A stretch of DNA of 64,000 nucleotides from Mycolicibacterium baixiangningiae (lineage in GTDB: Bacteria > Actinomycetota > Actinomycetes > Mycobacteriales > Mycobacteriaceae). The stretch lies in assembly GCF_016313185.1 (NCBI RefSeq), contig NZ_CP066218.1:2232001-2296000 (forward strand), written 5' to 3'. The notes under the pieces are model-generated. The model was not told the origin of the DNA. It did no database searches and saw only the letters and a list, made by a program, of their open reading frames with translations. The position numbers and the translations under genes were made by a program. The stretch's first letter is position 1; every line of letters begins with the position of its first letter. Of the stretch, positions 26,022-36,907 are shown piece after piece.

Positions 26022-29000
26022 CACCACCGAATCAAGGCTTGCCGGCCCGGATGACACAGCACGCCTGGAACTGCTGCGCCGCAGGCTCAGCGAGCGCGGG
26101 CTTTCCTCGCAGCACGCCACAGCCGGCGAGGCGGCTCCCCGCGAACTGTCCGACGGTCAGCTGCGGATGTGGTTCGTGCAAGCCGCCGACCCGTCCGGCG
26201 CGCTGCTCAATGTCTGCCTCTCCTACCGCATCAGCGGTGACATCGACCTCCCCGCCCTGCGCAGTGCCCTCGACGCCGTCGCACGCAGACATCCCGTGCT
26301 GCGGACCACCTACGCCGCCGGCGACACCGGCGAACCGCGCCCCACCGTGCACGCCGACCTGCGTCCCGCGTGGTCCGAACACGACCTGACCGTCGCGAGC
26401 CAGTCCGAGCAGGCGCAGCGGCTGCGCCTCGAAGTCCTCGCGCAGCGGGAGTTCGCCGCGCCGTTCGACCTGTCAAGCGACGCTCCGCTGCGAATCACCA
26501 TGGTGCGCACCGGTGCTCAGGAGTACGTCATGCTGCTGGTCGCCCACCACATCGCGTGGGACGACGGCTCGTGGGAGGTGTTCTTCGCCGACCTCACCCG
26601 CGCCTACACCGGCGCCGACCTGGGGGAGGACCTCACCCCGCACGTACCCGCCGGTCCCCGGGACGCCGAGGCCGACCTCGCGTACTGGCGCACGGTCATG
26701 GCCGATCCGCCGGAGCCGCTCGAACTTCCGGGGCCGACCGGTTCGGCGGTGCCGACGACCTGGCGCTCGGCGCGCAGCAGCGTGGCGCTGGGCGCCGACA
26801 CCACACGCCGCGTGGCCGATCTGGCGCGCGAGACCGGATGCACCCCATACGCGGTTTTGCTCGCCGTGTTCGGCACCCTGATCCACCGCTACACCCACGC
26901 CGACGATCTCCTGGTGGCCACCCCGGTGCTCAACCGCGGCACCGGCACAGAGGACCGGATCGGCTACTACGGGAACACCGTCGCGATGCGGTTGAAGCCG
27001 GGACCGTCGATGTCGTTCCGCGACATGCTGATCCACGCCCGCGACACCGCGCTCGGCGCATTCGCCCACCAGGGCGTCAACCTCGATTTGGTGGTCCGCG
27101 AGCTCAACCCGGACCGCCGCCACGGCACTGAGCGGATGACCAGGGTCAGCTTCGGATTCCGCGGTCCCGACCGATTCGGGTTCACCCCGCCGGGTGTGCG
27201 CTGCGAACGCGCCGAGCTGCGCAGCCACATCACCCAGCTGCCGTTGGGCATCATGGTCGAATTCGACGCCGATCGGTCCGGCGGGGGCGCGCGGGTCGAG
27301 ATCGAGCACCTGGTCGAGATCATCGAACCGGCACTGGCCCACCAGCTTCTCGACCACTTCGTCGTCCTACTTCACAGCGCACTGGACCGTCCCGACACAC
27401 CGCTGTCGCGCCTCGACCTGATGGATGCGGCCGACGCCGCCTGGCTGCACGACGTCGCCTGCGGGGAGCGGTTCGACACCCCACCCAGCACACTGCCCGA
27501 CGTGATCGCCGCGCAGGTGGCCCGGACACCGGACGCCGTCGCGGTCGTCTACGAGGGCAGGCACTACTCGTACCGCGAGATCAACGCGGCCGCCAATCGG
27601 GTGGCCCACTGGCTGATCAACCAGGGCATCGGCACCGAGGACCGCGTCGCGGTGCTGCTCGACAAGTCGCCGGAGCTGATCATCACCGCGCTGGGGGTGG
27701 TGAAGGCCGGTGCGGTGTACGTACCGATCGATCCCACCTACCCCGAGGACCGGCTGGCGTTCATCCTGGGCGACTGCGACGCGAAAGTGGTTCTGCGCGA
27801 ACCGCTCGCCGGTATCGACGGGCTGCCCGCCGATGACCCCACCGACACCGACCGGGTGCGGCCGCTGCTGCCCGACAACACCGCGTACCTGATCTACACC
27901 TCAGGCACCACCGGCCTGCCCAAAGGTGTGCCCGTACCGCACCGCCCGGTCGCGGAGTACTTCGTCTGGTTCAAGAACGACTACCAGGTCGACGGGAACG
28001 ACCGAATGCTGCAGGTCGCCTCGCCCAGTTTCGACGTGTCGATCGCCGAGATCTTCGGCATGCTGGCATGCGGCGCGCGCGTGGTCATCCACCGGCCGGG
28101 CGGACTCAACGACATCGGCTACCTCACCGACCTGCTGCGCGACGAAGGCATCACCGCCATGCATTTCGTGCCGTCACTGCTGGGTCTGTTCCTGTCGCTA
28201 CCCGGGGTCAGCCAGTGGCGCACCCTGCAACGCGTGCCGATCGGCGGCGAACCCCTGCCGGGCGAGGTGGCCGACAAGTTCCACGCCACCTTCGACGCGC
28301 TGCTGCACAACTTCTACGGACCGACCGAAACGGTGATCAACGCCAGCCGCTACAAGGTGGAAGGCAAGCAGGGCACCCGCATCGTGCCGATCGGCCGCCC
28401 GAAGATCAACACGCAGATGCATCTGCTCGACGATGCGCTGCAACCGGTGCCCGTCGGCGTCATCGGCGAGATCTACATCGGCGGAACACATGTCGCCCAC
28501 GGCTACCACCGCAGACCCGGCCTGACCGCGGAGCGCTTCGTCGCCGATCCGTTCACGCCGGGCGGGCGGTTGTACCGGTCGGGTGACCTCGCCCGCCGCA
28601 ACGCCGACGGTGACATCGAGTTCGTCGGGCGCGCCGACGAACAGGTGAAGATCCGCGGGTTCCGCATCGAACTCGGTGACGTGGCGGCCGCGATCTCGGT
28701 GGACCCGAGCGTCGGTCAGGCCGTCGTCATGGTCGACGATCTGCCGGGGGTCGGCAAGAGCCTGGTGGGCTACCTGACCCCGGTGAGCGGTGAGGACCGG
28801 GAGTCGGTCGCCGTCGACCGCATCCGCGCGCGGGTGGCCGCGGCGCTGCCCGAGTACATGGTGCCCGCCGCGTACGTCGTCATCGACGAGGTCCCGATCA
28901 CCACCCACGGCAAGATCAACCGTGCCGCGCTGCCGCAACCGGAGCTGAGTTCGACGATCGAGTTCCGTGAACCCGCGACCGACACCGAGCGTGAGATCGC

Positions 29001-31242
29001 GCGACTGTTCGGCGATCTGCTGGGCCGGGACGGGGACATCGGCGCCGACGATTCCTTCTTCGACCTCGGTGGGCATTCGCTGCTGGCGACGAAACTGGTT
29101 GCCGCCGTGCGGACCTCGTGCGGTGTCGACATCGGCGTGCAAGAGGTCTTCGAGCTGGCGACCGTCTCGCAGATCGCCGGACACGTCGACACCCTGCGCG
29201 CCGGTGGCGGCGGACCGGTGCGACCGCGCCTGGTCCCGCTGCACCTCGACGGGCCTGCGCCGCTGTCGTCGGCACAGCTGCGGTCGTGGTTCGCCTACCG
29301 GGTCGACGGGCCCAGCGTGGTCAACAACATCCCGTTCGCCGCGCGTCTGCGTGGGCCGTGTGACGTCGATGCTCTGGTCACCGCGATCGGTGACGTGATC
29401 GACCGCCACGAGATCCTGCGCACCGTCTACCGCGAGATCGACGGCGTGCCCTACCAGGTCGTCCTTCCGCCCGAACCGGTGACGGTGCGCCGTGCCCGCG
29501 GGGACGGCGACGAGTGGCTGCGCGCAGAACTCGACCGGGAACGCACCCACGTGTTCGACCTCGAAGGCGACCGGCCGATCCGCCCGGCGATCCTGAGCGT
29601 GCAGGACGGCCACGTGCTGTCGGTGGTGATGCACCACATCGCCGGTGACCACTGGTCGGCCACCGTGCTGTTCGCCGATCTGCTGACCGCCTACCGGGCC
29701 CGGACCGCGGGCGAGGCGCCGGCCTGGGCGCCGCTGCCCGTGCAGTACGCCGACTACGGCGCCTGGCAGGCGGCACTGCTCGCTGACGACACCGGTATCG
29801 CCGGGCCCCAGCGCGCCTACTGGACCGAACAACTCGCCGGTCTGCCCGAGGAGACCGGGCTGCGACCCGACTTCGCGCGCCCACCCGTGCCCAGCGGGCT
29901 CGCCGAGGCGGTCGAATTCCACATCGATGGCGCCACCCGGGACAAGCTGGCGGTGCTGTGCCGCGAACTCGGAGTCACCGAGTTCATGCTGCTGCAGGCG
30001 GCGGTCGCCGTCGTGCTGCACAAGGCGGGCGCCGGCGCCGACATCCCGCTCGGCACCCCGGTGGCCGGCCGGTCCGAGCCGGAACTCGACCAGCTGGTCG
30101 GCTTCTTCATCAACATCCTGGTGCTGCGTAACGACCTTCGCGGCAACCCCACCCTGCGGGAGGTGTGCCGCCGCGCCCGTGAGATGGCGCTCGCGGCCTA
30201 CGCCCACCAGGACCTACCGTTCGATCAGGTCGTCGACGCGGTCAGCCCGGTCCGCACGCTGGCGCGCAACCCGCTGTTCAGCGTCGTGGTGCACGTCCGC
30301 GAACAGCTCCCCGAGAATCGGGTGATCGGCCACGGCCCCGACGGCGACACCACCGTCACGGTGCTGGAGCCGACCTTCGACGCCGCGCATGCCGACCTGT
30401 CGCTGAACTTCTTCGCCCACGAGGACGGTGGTGGGTACCGCGGACACGTCATCTACCGACCCGAGCTCTACAGCCGCGAGACCGCGCAGCGGTTCGTCGG
30501 CTGGCTCGGCCGCGTCGTGACGGCATTCGCCGAGCAGCCCGACCTCACGGTCCGCGACCTCGAGATCGGTGCGCCCGGCGAGCGGCGGCGCATCCTCGAA
30601 CAGTGGGGTGGCGGAAGCCTATTCGTCCTCGACCAGGCGTTGCAGCCGGCGCCGGTCGGCGTGGTCGGCGACGTGTACACCGCGGGCGGACCACTCGCCG
30701 CCGCCCACTGGAACGGGGCAGGCCTGACCGCGACCCGGCTCGTCGCCCACCCCTACGGGGCGCAGCCGGGGGCGCGGTTGCACCGCACCGGTGACCAGGC
30801 CCGGTGGAGCGCCGACGGTGTGCTCGAACTCGTCGGCTCGGACTCGCGTGCCGCCGAACCGGCCACCCGCGCGGCGGGTCGGACCGGTGAGCCACCCACC
30901 ACCGACACCGAACGCGCCCTGGCAGCACTGCTCGGCGAGGTACTCGACGTCGAGGTCACCGGCCGGTACGACGATTTCTTCAGCCTCGGCGGGGACAGCA
31001 TCCTCGCCGTGCAGCTGGCCGCCCGCGCCCGCGATGCGGGGCTCACGCTGACCGCGCGGATGGTGTTCGAACAGCCCACCCTGCAGGAGCTCGCCGCCGC
31101 CGTCGACGACAAGGCCGCTGCCGCCGGCGCCGACGATGAGGCCGACACCAGCCACGCACCGATGAGCGCCTCGGGTCTGTCCCCGGACGAACTCGCCGCA
31201 CTGACGGCGTCGTGGGGTGCATCGCGGGGGGATGCGCCGTGA
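26014..31242 (+). CDS. mbtE: Mycobactin NRPS, lysine-incorporating module with remnant A domain
   Basis: 1742 residues. Condensation domain about 44-480 (HHIAWDDGSW). Adenylation about 494-975: AYLIYTSGTTGLPKGV, NFYGPTETVIN, YRSGDLARRNADG, VKIRGFRIELGD, Lys in THGKINRAAL. PCP near 1012-1050 (LGGHSLLATKL). Second condensation domain about 1083-1505 (HHIAGDHWS). Next, about 80 residues (1533-1612) resemble only the A6-A7 part of an adenylation domain, with no A1-A5 or A8-A10. The last PCP is at about 1650-1720 (SLGGDSILAVQL). In the pathway MbtE adds the (hydroxy)lysine next to the oxazoline. GTG start overlapping mbtD; the stop overlaps the mbtF GTG. Confidence 0.93.
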   Translation: MTDTTESRLAGPDDTARLELLRRRLSERGLSSQHATAGEAAPRELSDGQLRMWFVQAADPSGALLNVCLSYRISGDIDLPALRSALDAVARRHPVLRTTYAAGDTGEPRPTVHADLRPAWSEHDLTVASQSEQAQRLRLEVLAQREFAAPFDLSSDAPLRITMVRTGAQEYVMLLVAHHIAWDDGSWEVFFADLTRAYTGADLGEDLTPHVPAGPRDAEADLAYWRTVMADPPEPLELPGPTGSAVPTTWRSARSSVALGADTTRRVADLARETGCTPYAVLLAVFGTLIHRYTHADDLLVATPVLNRGTGTEDRIGYYGNTVAMRLKPGPSMSFRDMLIHARDTALGAFAHQGVNLDLVVRELNPDRRHGTERMTRVSFGFRGPDRFGFTPPGVRCERAELRSHITQLPLGIMVEFDADRSGGGARVEIEHLVEIIEPALAHQLLDHFVVLLHSALDRPDTPLSRLDLMDAADAAWLHDVACGERFDTPPSTLPDVIAAQVARTPDAVAVVYEGRHYSYREINAAANRVAHWLINQGIGTEDRVAVLLDKSPELIITALGVVKAGAVYVPIDPTYPEDRLAFILGDCDAKVVLREPLAGIDGLPADDPTDTDRVRPLLPDNTAYLIYTSGTTGLPKGVPVPHRPVAEYFVWFKNDYQVDGNDRMLQVASPSFDVSIAEIFGMLACGARVVIHRPGGLNDIGYLTDLLRDEGITAMHFVPSLLGLFLSLPGVSQWRTLQRVPIGGEPLPGEVADKFHATFDALLHNFYGPTETVINASRYKVEGKQGTRIVPIGRPKINTQMHLLDDALQPVPVGVIGEIYIGGTHVAHGYHRRPGLTAERFVADPFTPGGRLYRSGDLARRNADGDIEFVGRADEQVKIRGFRIELGDVAAAISVDPSVGQAVVMVDDLPGVGKSLVGYLTPVSGEDRESVAVDRIRARVAAALPEYMVPAAYVVIDEVPITTHGKINRAALPQPELSSTIEFREPATDTEREIARLFGDLLGRDGDIGADDSFFDLGGHSLLATKLVAAVRTSCGVDIGVQEVFELATVSQIAGHVDTLRAGGGGPVRPRLVPLHLDGPAPLSSAQLRSWFAYRVDGPSVVNNIPFAARLRGPCDVDALVTAIGDVIDRHEILRTVYREIDGVPYQVVLPPEPVTVRRARGDGDEWLRAELDRERTHVFDLEGDRPIRPAILSVQDGHVLSVVMHHIAGDHWSATVLFADLLTAYRARTAGEAPAWAPLPVQYADYGAWQAALLADDTGIAGPQRAYWTEQLAGLPEETGLRPDFARPPVPSGLAEAVEFHIDGATRDKLAVLCRELGVTEFMLLQAAVAVVLHKAGAGADIPLGTPVAGRSEPELDQLVGFFINILVLRNDLRGNPTLREVCRRAREMALAAYAHQDLPFDQVVDAVSPVRTLARNPLFSVVVHVREQLPENRVIGHGPDGDTTVTVLEPTFDAAHADLSLNFFAHEDGGGYRGHVIYRPELYSRETAQRFVGWLGRVVTAFAEQPDLTVRDLEIGAPGERRRILEQWGGGSLFVLDQALQPAPVGVVGDVYTAGGPLAAAHWNGAGLTATRLVAHPYGAQPGARLHRTGDQARWSADGVLELVGSDSRAAEPATRAAGRTGEPPTTDTERALAALLGEVLDVEVTGRYDDFFSLGGDSILAVQLAARARDAGLTLTARMVFEQPTLQELAAAVDDKAAAAGADDEADTSHAPMSASGLSPDELAALTASWGASRGDAP

Positions 31243-34200
31243 CACAGACCGAGGCCGCAGACGCCGCCAACGCCGTCGAGGACGTGATGGCGTTGAGCCC
31301 CCTGCAGCAGGGGCTCTACTCGATGACGATGCTCACCGGCCCGGAGCACACGGACGGCGATCCCTACGTGATCGCGATGGCCGCCGACGTCACCGGAACT
31401 CTGGACACCGACCTGCTGCGCCGGTGCGCGGCGGCGATGCTGACCCGGCATCCCAACCTGCGGGCCAGCTTCTTCCGCGGCGACCTGCCCCGCCCCGTCC
31501 AGGTCATCCCCGCCCGCGTCGACGTGCCGTGGCGCCACGTCACCGCGCAGACCGCCGAGGAGGCCGCGGAGCTCGAGCACCGCGAGCGCACGCGCCCCTT
31601 CGACCTCGGACACGGACCGGTGATCCGTTTCCTGCTGATCGACATGCCCGGTCCGCGATGGCGGTTCGCGATCGTCGCCCATCACATCGTCATCGACGGC
31701 TGGTCGCTCCCGCTGTTCGTCGGCGAACTGATGACGCTCTACCGTGCGGGCGGGGAGCTGGGTGCGCTCGGCGGCCCGCCGCGGCCCTACCGGGACTACA
31801 TCGGCTGGCTGGCCGGCCGCGACCAGGACGCCGGCCGGGCACTGTGGACCGAACACCTAGCCGGCCTCGACGGCCCGACGCTGCTGACTCCAGCGCTGTC
31901 GGCCGTCGAACCCGCGCCTGGACTGCCGCGGCGCACCGAGGTGAGGCTGGACGCCGCCGCCACCCACCGGCTGACCGAGGCGGCCCGCTCGCGCAGCGTC
32001 ACCGTCAACACCCTGGTGCAGATGGCCTGGGCGGCAATGCTCTCGGTGTTCACCGACCGCCGCGACGTCACCTTCGGGATGACGGTCTCAGGACGCCCCG
32101 GTGAACTCGCCGGCGTCGAGACCATGGTCGGTCTGTTCATCAACACCGTGCCGTTGCGGGTACGGCTCGACCCGGTGAACACCGTTGCACGTCAGTGTCT
32201 TTCGCTGCAGCGCACCGCTGCCGCGCTGCGTGACCACAGCTATCTCGCGCACGCCGAGCTGCGCTCCCTTGCCGGTGTCGGTGAGATCTTCGACTCGCTC
32301 CTGGTGTACGAGAATTTCCCGCCGGGTGGGATCGTCGGCGGTGACCACCGGTTCGAGGCCGACGGCGCCACCTTCATCCCCGCGGCGCTGGAGAGCCTGT
32401 CGCACTTCCCGGTCACCATCGCCGCACACATGGCCGACGAGCAGTTGACCGTGCTGGTGGAGACCCTCGACGGCGCCCTGGGCGCCCTCACCCCGCAGGG
32501 CGTCGGACAGACCCTGCTGGACACCGTGCAGCGGCTGATCACGCTGTGGGACCGGCCGTTACGCGAGGTGCGCATCTCCGACGACGGCCCGGACCAGGTC
32601 GAGGCGCCCGCTGCGCCGGCCCACGGGTCCGGTGTGCACACCGCATTCACCGAGGCCGCGCGCAGGACGCCGGACGCGATCGCGATCAGCTGGGAGGGTG
32701 GCGCGCTCAGCTATCACGAGGTCGATACCGCCGCCGATCGGCTGGCCGCGACACTGACCGTTCAGGGCGTGAAGTCGGAAACCCCGGTGGCCGTCCGGCT
32801 TTCGCGCGGTCCCGACTACGTCATCGCCATGCTCGGGGTGCTCAAGGCGGGCGGCATGATCGTCCCGCTCGACCCCGCGATGGCCGGTGAGCGCATCAGC
32901 GAGATCCTGCGCCAGACCGCGGCCCCCGTCGTCGTCGACGATGCGCTGCTGGCCACCGTCGGAGCACCCGACGAGTCGTGGTCACCGGCAGCGGTCGCCC
33001 CTGGACAGGCCGCCTACGCGGTGTTCACCTCCGGCACCACGGGGCTACCCAAGGGCGTCCTCGGCACCCACGACGCGGTGCTGGCCTACGGCGACGACCA
33101 CGCTCGGCATGTGCTGCGCCCGGCCGCCGCCCGCCTCGGCCGACCGCTGCGCATCGCGCACGCCTGGTCGTTCACCTTCGACGCCGCGTGGCAGCCGCTG
33201 GTCGCGCTGTTCGAGGGCCATTCGGTGCACATCATCGGCGACGACGTTCAACGCGACGCCGAGGCGCTGGTCGACACCATCGACCGGCACGGCATCGACA
33301 TGATCGACACGACCCCGTCGATGTTCGCTCAGCTCAAGGCTTTCGGATTGCTGACACGGGTGCCGCTGACGGTGCTGGCCCTCGGCGGCGAAGCGGTGGG
33401 CAGCGGTACGTGGCGGTTCATCCGCGACGAATGCGCACGCACCGGTATGACCGCGTACAACTGCTACGGGCCCACCGAGACGACCGTGGAGGCCGTCGTC
33501 GCCGCGTTCCCACAGCATCCGCATTCGGTGATCGGTCTGCCGACCCGTCACACCCGCGCCTACGTACTCGACGCGTGGCTGCGTCCGGTGCCCGACGGGG
33601 TGGCGGGGGAGTTGTACCTGTCCGGGGCCCAGCTCACCCGCGGCTACCTGAACCGCTCAGGCGAGACGTCCGGTCGGTTCGTCGCCGATCCGCTCCAGCC
33701 CGGACACCGGATGTACCGCACCGGCGACGTGGTGCGACGCAACGCCGACGGCGCCCTGCAGTATCTGGGCCGCAGCGACGATCAGGTCAAGATCCGCGGT
33801 TTCCGCGTCGAACCGGGCGAGGTGAGCGCGGTGCTGCAGACCCACCCCGCCGTGCGCGCCGCGCACGTCGCCGTCCGCACCCATTCCAGCGGACCGAGGC
33901 TGATGGCGTACGCGGCCACCGCGGGCACCGCCGTGGAGGTCGCCGAGCTGCGCCGCCTGCTCAGTACCCGGCTTCCGCGCTACCTCGTCCCACACCACAT
34001 CGCGGTCGTCGACGAACTGCCGCTGACAGCTCACGGCAAGATCGACGACGCGGCCCTGGCGGCCCACGACGCCGCCGCGACGGGACCGGCGGCCGCACCC
34101 GAGACCCCCACCGAGACGGCACTGGCCGAGGCGGTCGCCGAACTGCTCGGGACCGCGGCGGTGGACGTGAGCGCCGACCTGCTCACCCTCGGGATGGACA

Positions 34201-35618
34201 GCATCGTGGCGCTCTCGGTCGTGCAGGCCGCCCGTCGCCGCGGCGTCGCGCTGCGCGCCCGGCTGATGTTGGAATGCGGCTCGATCCGCGAACTCGCCGC
34301 CGCGATCGACGCGGAGGCGGGCGCGGAACCCGCATCGGACGCACCCGAAGTGGCCGGGCTGGAGCCGGTTCCGGTGCTGCCCAACGTGCACTGGCTCTAC
34401 GAGTACGGCGACCCGCGCCGGCTGGCGCAGACCGAGGCGATTCCGCTGCCCGACGGCATCACCGCCGACGCGCTGCGCGCCCTGTTCGGCACCGTCCTCG
34501 ACTGTCACGAAGTGCTGCGCGCGCGATTCGACCGCACCACCATGACGCTTGTGCCACAAGCGGATACGTCCGCCGACGAGCTGTTCTCGGAGGTCGCGGT
34601 GGGCGGTGACCTCGCCGCCGCGGTGGGCGAGCACACCGAGAACGCCGTGCAGACACTGGATCCCGAACGCGGCCGGATGTGGTCGGCGGTGTGGCTGCGC
34701 CCGGAGCGGGGCGCGGGTGTGCTCGTGCTGACCGCGCACGTGCTGGCGATCGATCCGGCGTCGTGGCGGGTCGTCCTCGGTGAGCTCGACGCCGCCTGGC
34801 ACTCGCTTCGGGCGGGGCGCGCGCCCGTGCCGACGCGTGAACACACCACCTACCGCCGGTGGTCGGCGCTCCTGCACGAGCGGGCCCACCGCCTCGACAC
34901 CGCCGACTTCTGGGCGGCACAACTCGACGGCGCCGACCCGGAGCTCGGAGCGCGCCGTATACGGCCGGACACCGACCGCGCCTGCGATCTCGCGGTCAGC
35001 GTCGCGATCACCGACCCCGACCTCACCGCGCGGCTGATCGCCTCAGCGGAAGCCATGCCGGCGCTGCTGGCCACGGCGGCGGCGCGCACGGTGACCGCCT
35101 GGCGCCGGCGACGCGGACAACCCACCCCTGCACCGCTGCTGGCACTCGAGACACACGGCCGCGCCGACAGCATCGTCAGCGACGGCGCCGACACGGGTGA
35201 CACCGTCGGACTGCTCAGCGCGATATATCCCGTCCGCGTCGACCCCGACACCGGGCCGGTCGAGATCCCCGGCGACGGAATCGATTTCGGCCTGCTGCGG
35301 TATCTGCGGCCCGACACCGCCGACCGGTTGTCCGCCTACCGGCCACCGCAGCTCCTGCTGAACTACCTGGGCCGTGCCGACGTGGGCGGCGCCGGGGCGT
35401 TCGACGTCGACAAGGGACTCCTGCACGCGGTGTCGGTGCTGCCCGAACCGGAACTGGCCGTCCGTCACGAGGTGACCGTGATGGCTGCCGTCCTCGGCGA
35501 GTCCGGTGCACCCGTACTGGCCACCCAGTGGCGGACGCTGCCCGACGTGCTGTCCGCCGACGACGTCGCCGTCCTGCAGTCTCTGTGGCAGGACGCGCTG
35601 CAGGAGGTCGCCCCATGA
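31239..35618 (+). CDS. mbtF: Mycobactin NRPS, terminal lysine module
   Basis: 1459 residues from the GTG at 31239 (GTGA overlap with mbtE). Condensation domain about 15-440 (HHIVIDGWS). Adenylation about 465-935: [61 protein letters not shown] about 965-1035 (TLGMDSIVALSV). The C-terminal C/E-type domain (about 1046-1440) has a degenerate active-site line AHVLAIDPASW. This module adds the second lysine; the terminal domain is the best candidate for releasing the product as the seven-membered lactam, which is inference. The stop overlaps the mbtG ATG. Confidence 0.93.
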   Translation: MTQTEAADAANAVEDVMALSPLQQGLYSMTMLTGPEHTDGDPYVIAMAADVTGTLDTDLLRRCAAAMLTRHPNLRASFFRGDLPRPVQVIPARVDVPWRHVTAQTAEEAAELEHRERTRPFDLGHGPVIRFLLIDMPGPRWRFAIVAHHIVIDGWSLPLFVGELMTLYRAGGELGALGGPPRPYRDYIGWLAGRDQDAGRALWTEHLAGLDGPTLLTPALSAVEPAPGLPRRTEVRLDAAATHRLTEAARSRSVTVNTLVQMAWAAMLSVFTDRRDVTFGMTVSGRPGELAGVETMVGLFINTVPLRVRLDPVNTVARQCLSLQRTAAALRDHSYLAHAELRSLAGVGEIFDSLLVYENFPPGGIVGGDHRFEADGATFIPAALESLSHFPVTIAAHMADEQLTVLVETLDGALGALTPQGVGQTLLDTVQRLITLWDRPLREVRISDDGPDQVEAPAAPAHGSGVHTAFTEAARRTPDAIAISWEGGALSYHEVDTAADRLAATLTVQGVKSETPVAVRLSRGPDYVIAMLGVLKAGGMIVPLDPAMAGERISEILRQTAAPVVVDDALLATVGAPDESWSPAAVAPGQAAYAVFTSGTTGLPKGVLGTHDAVLAYGDDHARHVLRPAAARLGRPLRIAHAWSFTFDAAWQPLVALFEGHSVHIIGDDVQRDAEALVDTIDRHGIDMIDTTPSMFAQLKAFGLLTRVPLTVLALGGEAVGSGTWRFIRDECARTGMTAYNCYGPTETTVEAVVAAFPQHPHSVIGLPTRHTRAYVLDAWLRPVPDGVAGELYLSGAQLTRGYLNRSGETSGRFVADPLQPGHRMYRTGDVVRRNADGALQYLGRSDDQVKIRGFRVEPGEVSAVLQTHPAVRAAHVAVRTHSSGPRLMAYAATAGTAVEVAELRRLLSTRLPRYLVPHHIAVVDELPLTAHGKIDDAALAAHDAAATGPAAAPETPTETALAEAVAELLGTAAVDVSADLLTLGMDSIVALSVVQAARRRGVALRARLMLECGSIRELAAAIDAEAGAEPASDAPEVAGLEPVPVLPNVHWLYEYGDPRRLAQTEAIPLPDGITADALRALFGTVLDCHEVLRARFDRTTMTLVPQADTSADELFSEVAVGGDLAAAVGEHTENAVQTLDPERGRMWSAVWLRPERGAGVLVLTAHVLAIDPASWRVVLGELDAAWHSLRAGRAPVPTREHTTYRRWSALLHERAHRLDTADFWAAQLDGADPELGARRIRPDTDRACDLAVSVAITDPDLTARLIASAEAMPALLATAAARTVTAWRRRRGQPTPAPLLALETHGRADSIVSDGADTGDTVGLLSAIYPVRVDPDTGPVEIPGDGIDFGLLRYLRPDTADRLSAYRPPQLLLNYLGRADVGGAGAFDVDKGLLHAVSVLPEPELAVRHEVTVMAAVLGESGAPVLATQWRTLPDVLSADDVAVLQSLWQDALQEVAP

Positions 35619-36907
35619 CCGCCACACTGGCCGTGATCGGTGCCGGCCCCAAGGCCGTCGCCGTCGCCGCGAAGGCGGCCGAGCTGCGCAACATGGGCGT
35701 CGACGCACCAGAGGTGGTGGCGGTCGAACGCACTGCGGTGGGGGCGAACTGGACCGCCGCAGGCGGGTGGACCGACGGACAGCACCGCCTGGGCACCAGC
35801 CCGGAGAAGGACATCGGTTTCCCGTACCGCTCCGCGCTCGTGCCGCGGCGCAACGCCGAACTCGACGAGCGGATGACCCGGCACAGCTGGCAGGCCTACC
35901 TCGTCGCCACCTCGCAGTTCGCCGAGTGGATCGACCGCGGCAGGCCGGCGCCGAACCACCACAGGTGGGCGGCCTACCTGCGCTGGGTCGCCGACGCCAT
36001 CGGTATGGACGTGGTGCACGGCGAGGTGGAACGCATGTCGGTTGGCGGTCGGGGCTGGGAGTTGCGCACCCGGGACTCGACCGTCGTCGCCGACGCGGTG
36101 ATGATCACCGGACCCGGCCAGGCCGAACGGACATTGCTGCCGGGCCATCCGCGGGTCATGTCGATCGCTGACTTCTGGCGCCGCGCCGCCGGGCACGAAC
36201 TGATCGTCGCCGAGCGCGTCGCGATGATCGGCGGTGGCGAGACCGCCGCGTCGATGCTCAATGAGCTTTTCCGGCACCGTGTTTCGACGATCACGGTGAT
36301 CTCGCCACAGGTCACGCTGTTCACCCGGGGGGAAGGGTTCTTCGAGAACACGTTGTTCTCCGACCCCACCGGCTGGACGGGCCTGACGCTCACCGAGCGT
36401 CGCGACGCGATGTTCCGCACGGACCGCGGCGTGTTCTCCGCCCGTGTGCAGGAGGCGCTGCTGGCCGACGACCGCATCCGGCACCTGCGTGGCCGCGTCG
36501 CGCACGCGGTGCCGCGCGACGGGCGGATCCGGCTGACCCTGCACACCGAGCGGGGCGGTGAACGCGTCGAGACCGTGCACGGTTTCGACCTGGTGATCGA
36601 CGGTCAGGGCGCCGACCCGCTGTGGTTCATGCCCCTGCTCGGCCAGGACGCACGCGACCTCCTCGAACTCGGACTGGGCGGGCCGCTGACCGGCGAACTG
36701 CTGCAGGAGTCGATCGGACACGACCTCGCCGTGGCGGGCGTCGCGCCGAAACTGTTCCTGCCCGGCCTGGCCGGGCTGAACCAGGGACCCGGCTTCCCCA
36801 ACCTCAGCTGCCTCGGCCTGCTGTCCGACCGCGTCCTCGGTGCGGATCTCGGGGCGGCCACCGCGAAGACGAACAGGAGAAACAGTGAGCACCAATCCAT
36901 TCGATGA
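35615..36907 (+). CDS. mbtG: Lysine N6-hydroxylase of mycobactin synthesis
   Basis: 430-residue FAD/NADPH-dependent N-monooxygenase that makes the hydroxamate oxygen ligands on lysine. The N-terminal FAD motif is [17 protein letters not shown]; the NADPH motif is [14 protein letters not shown] at about 205-218; [18 protein letters not shown] near the end is family-typical. The ATG at 35615 overlaps the mbtF stop; longer in-frame starts would lie inside mbtF. It runs into mbtH with a 23-bp overlap. Confidence 0.93.
   Translation: MTATLAVIGAGPKAVAVAAKAAELRNMGVDAPEVVAVERTAVGANWTAAGGWTDGQHRLGTSPEKDIGFPYRSALVPRRNAELDERMTRHSWQAYLVATSQFAEWIDRGRPAPNHHRWAAYLRWVADAIGMDVVHGEVERMSVGGRGWELRTRDSTVVADAVMITGPGQAERTLLPGHPRVMSIADFWRRAAGHELIVAERVAMIGGGETAASMLNELFRHRVSTITVISPQVTLFTRGEGFFENTLFSDPTGWTGLTLTERRDAMFRTDRGVFSARVQEALLADDRIRHLRGRVAHAVPRDGRIRLTLHTERGGERVETVHGFDLVIDGQGADPLWFMPLLGQDARDLLELGLGGPLTGELLQESIGHDLAVAGVAPKLFLPGLAGLNQGPGFPNLSCLGLLSDRVLGADLGAATAKTNRRNSEHQSIR

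Noticed and set aside
28198..30207. 669-residue minus-strand frame across mbtE
   Set aside because: Antisense shadow of NRPS domains with clear motifs on the plus strand.
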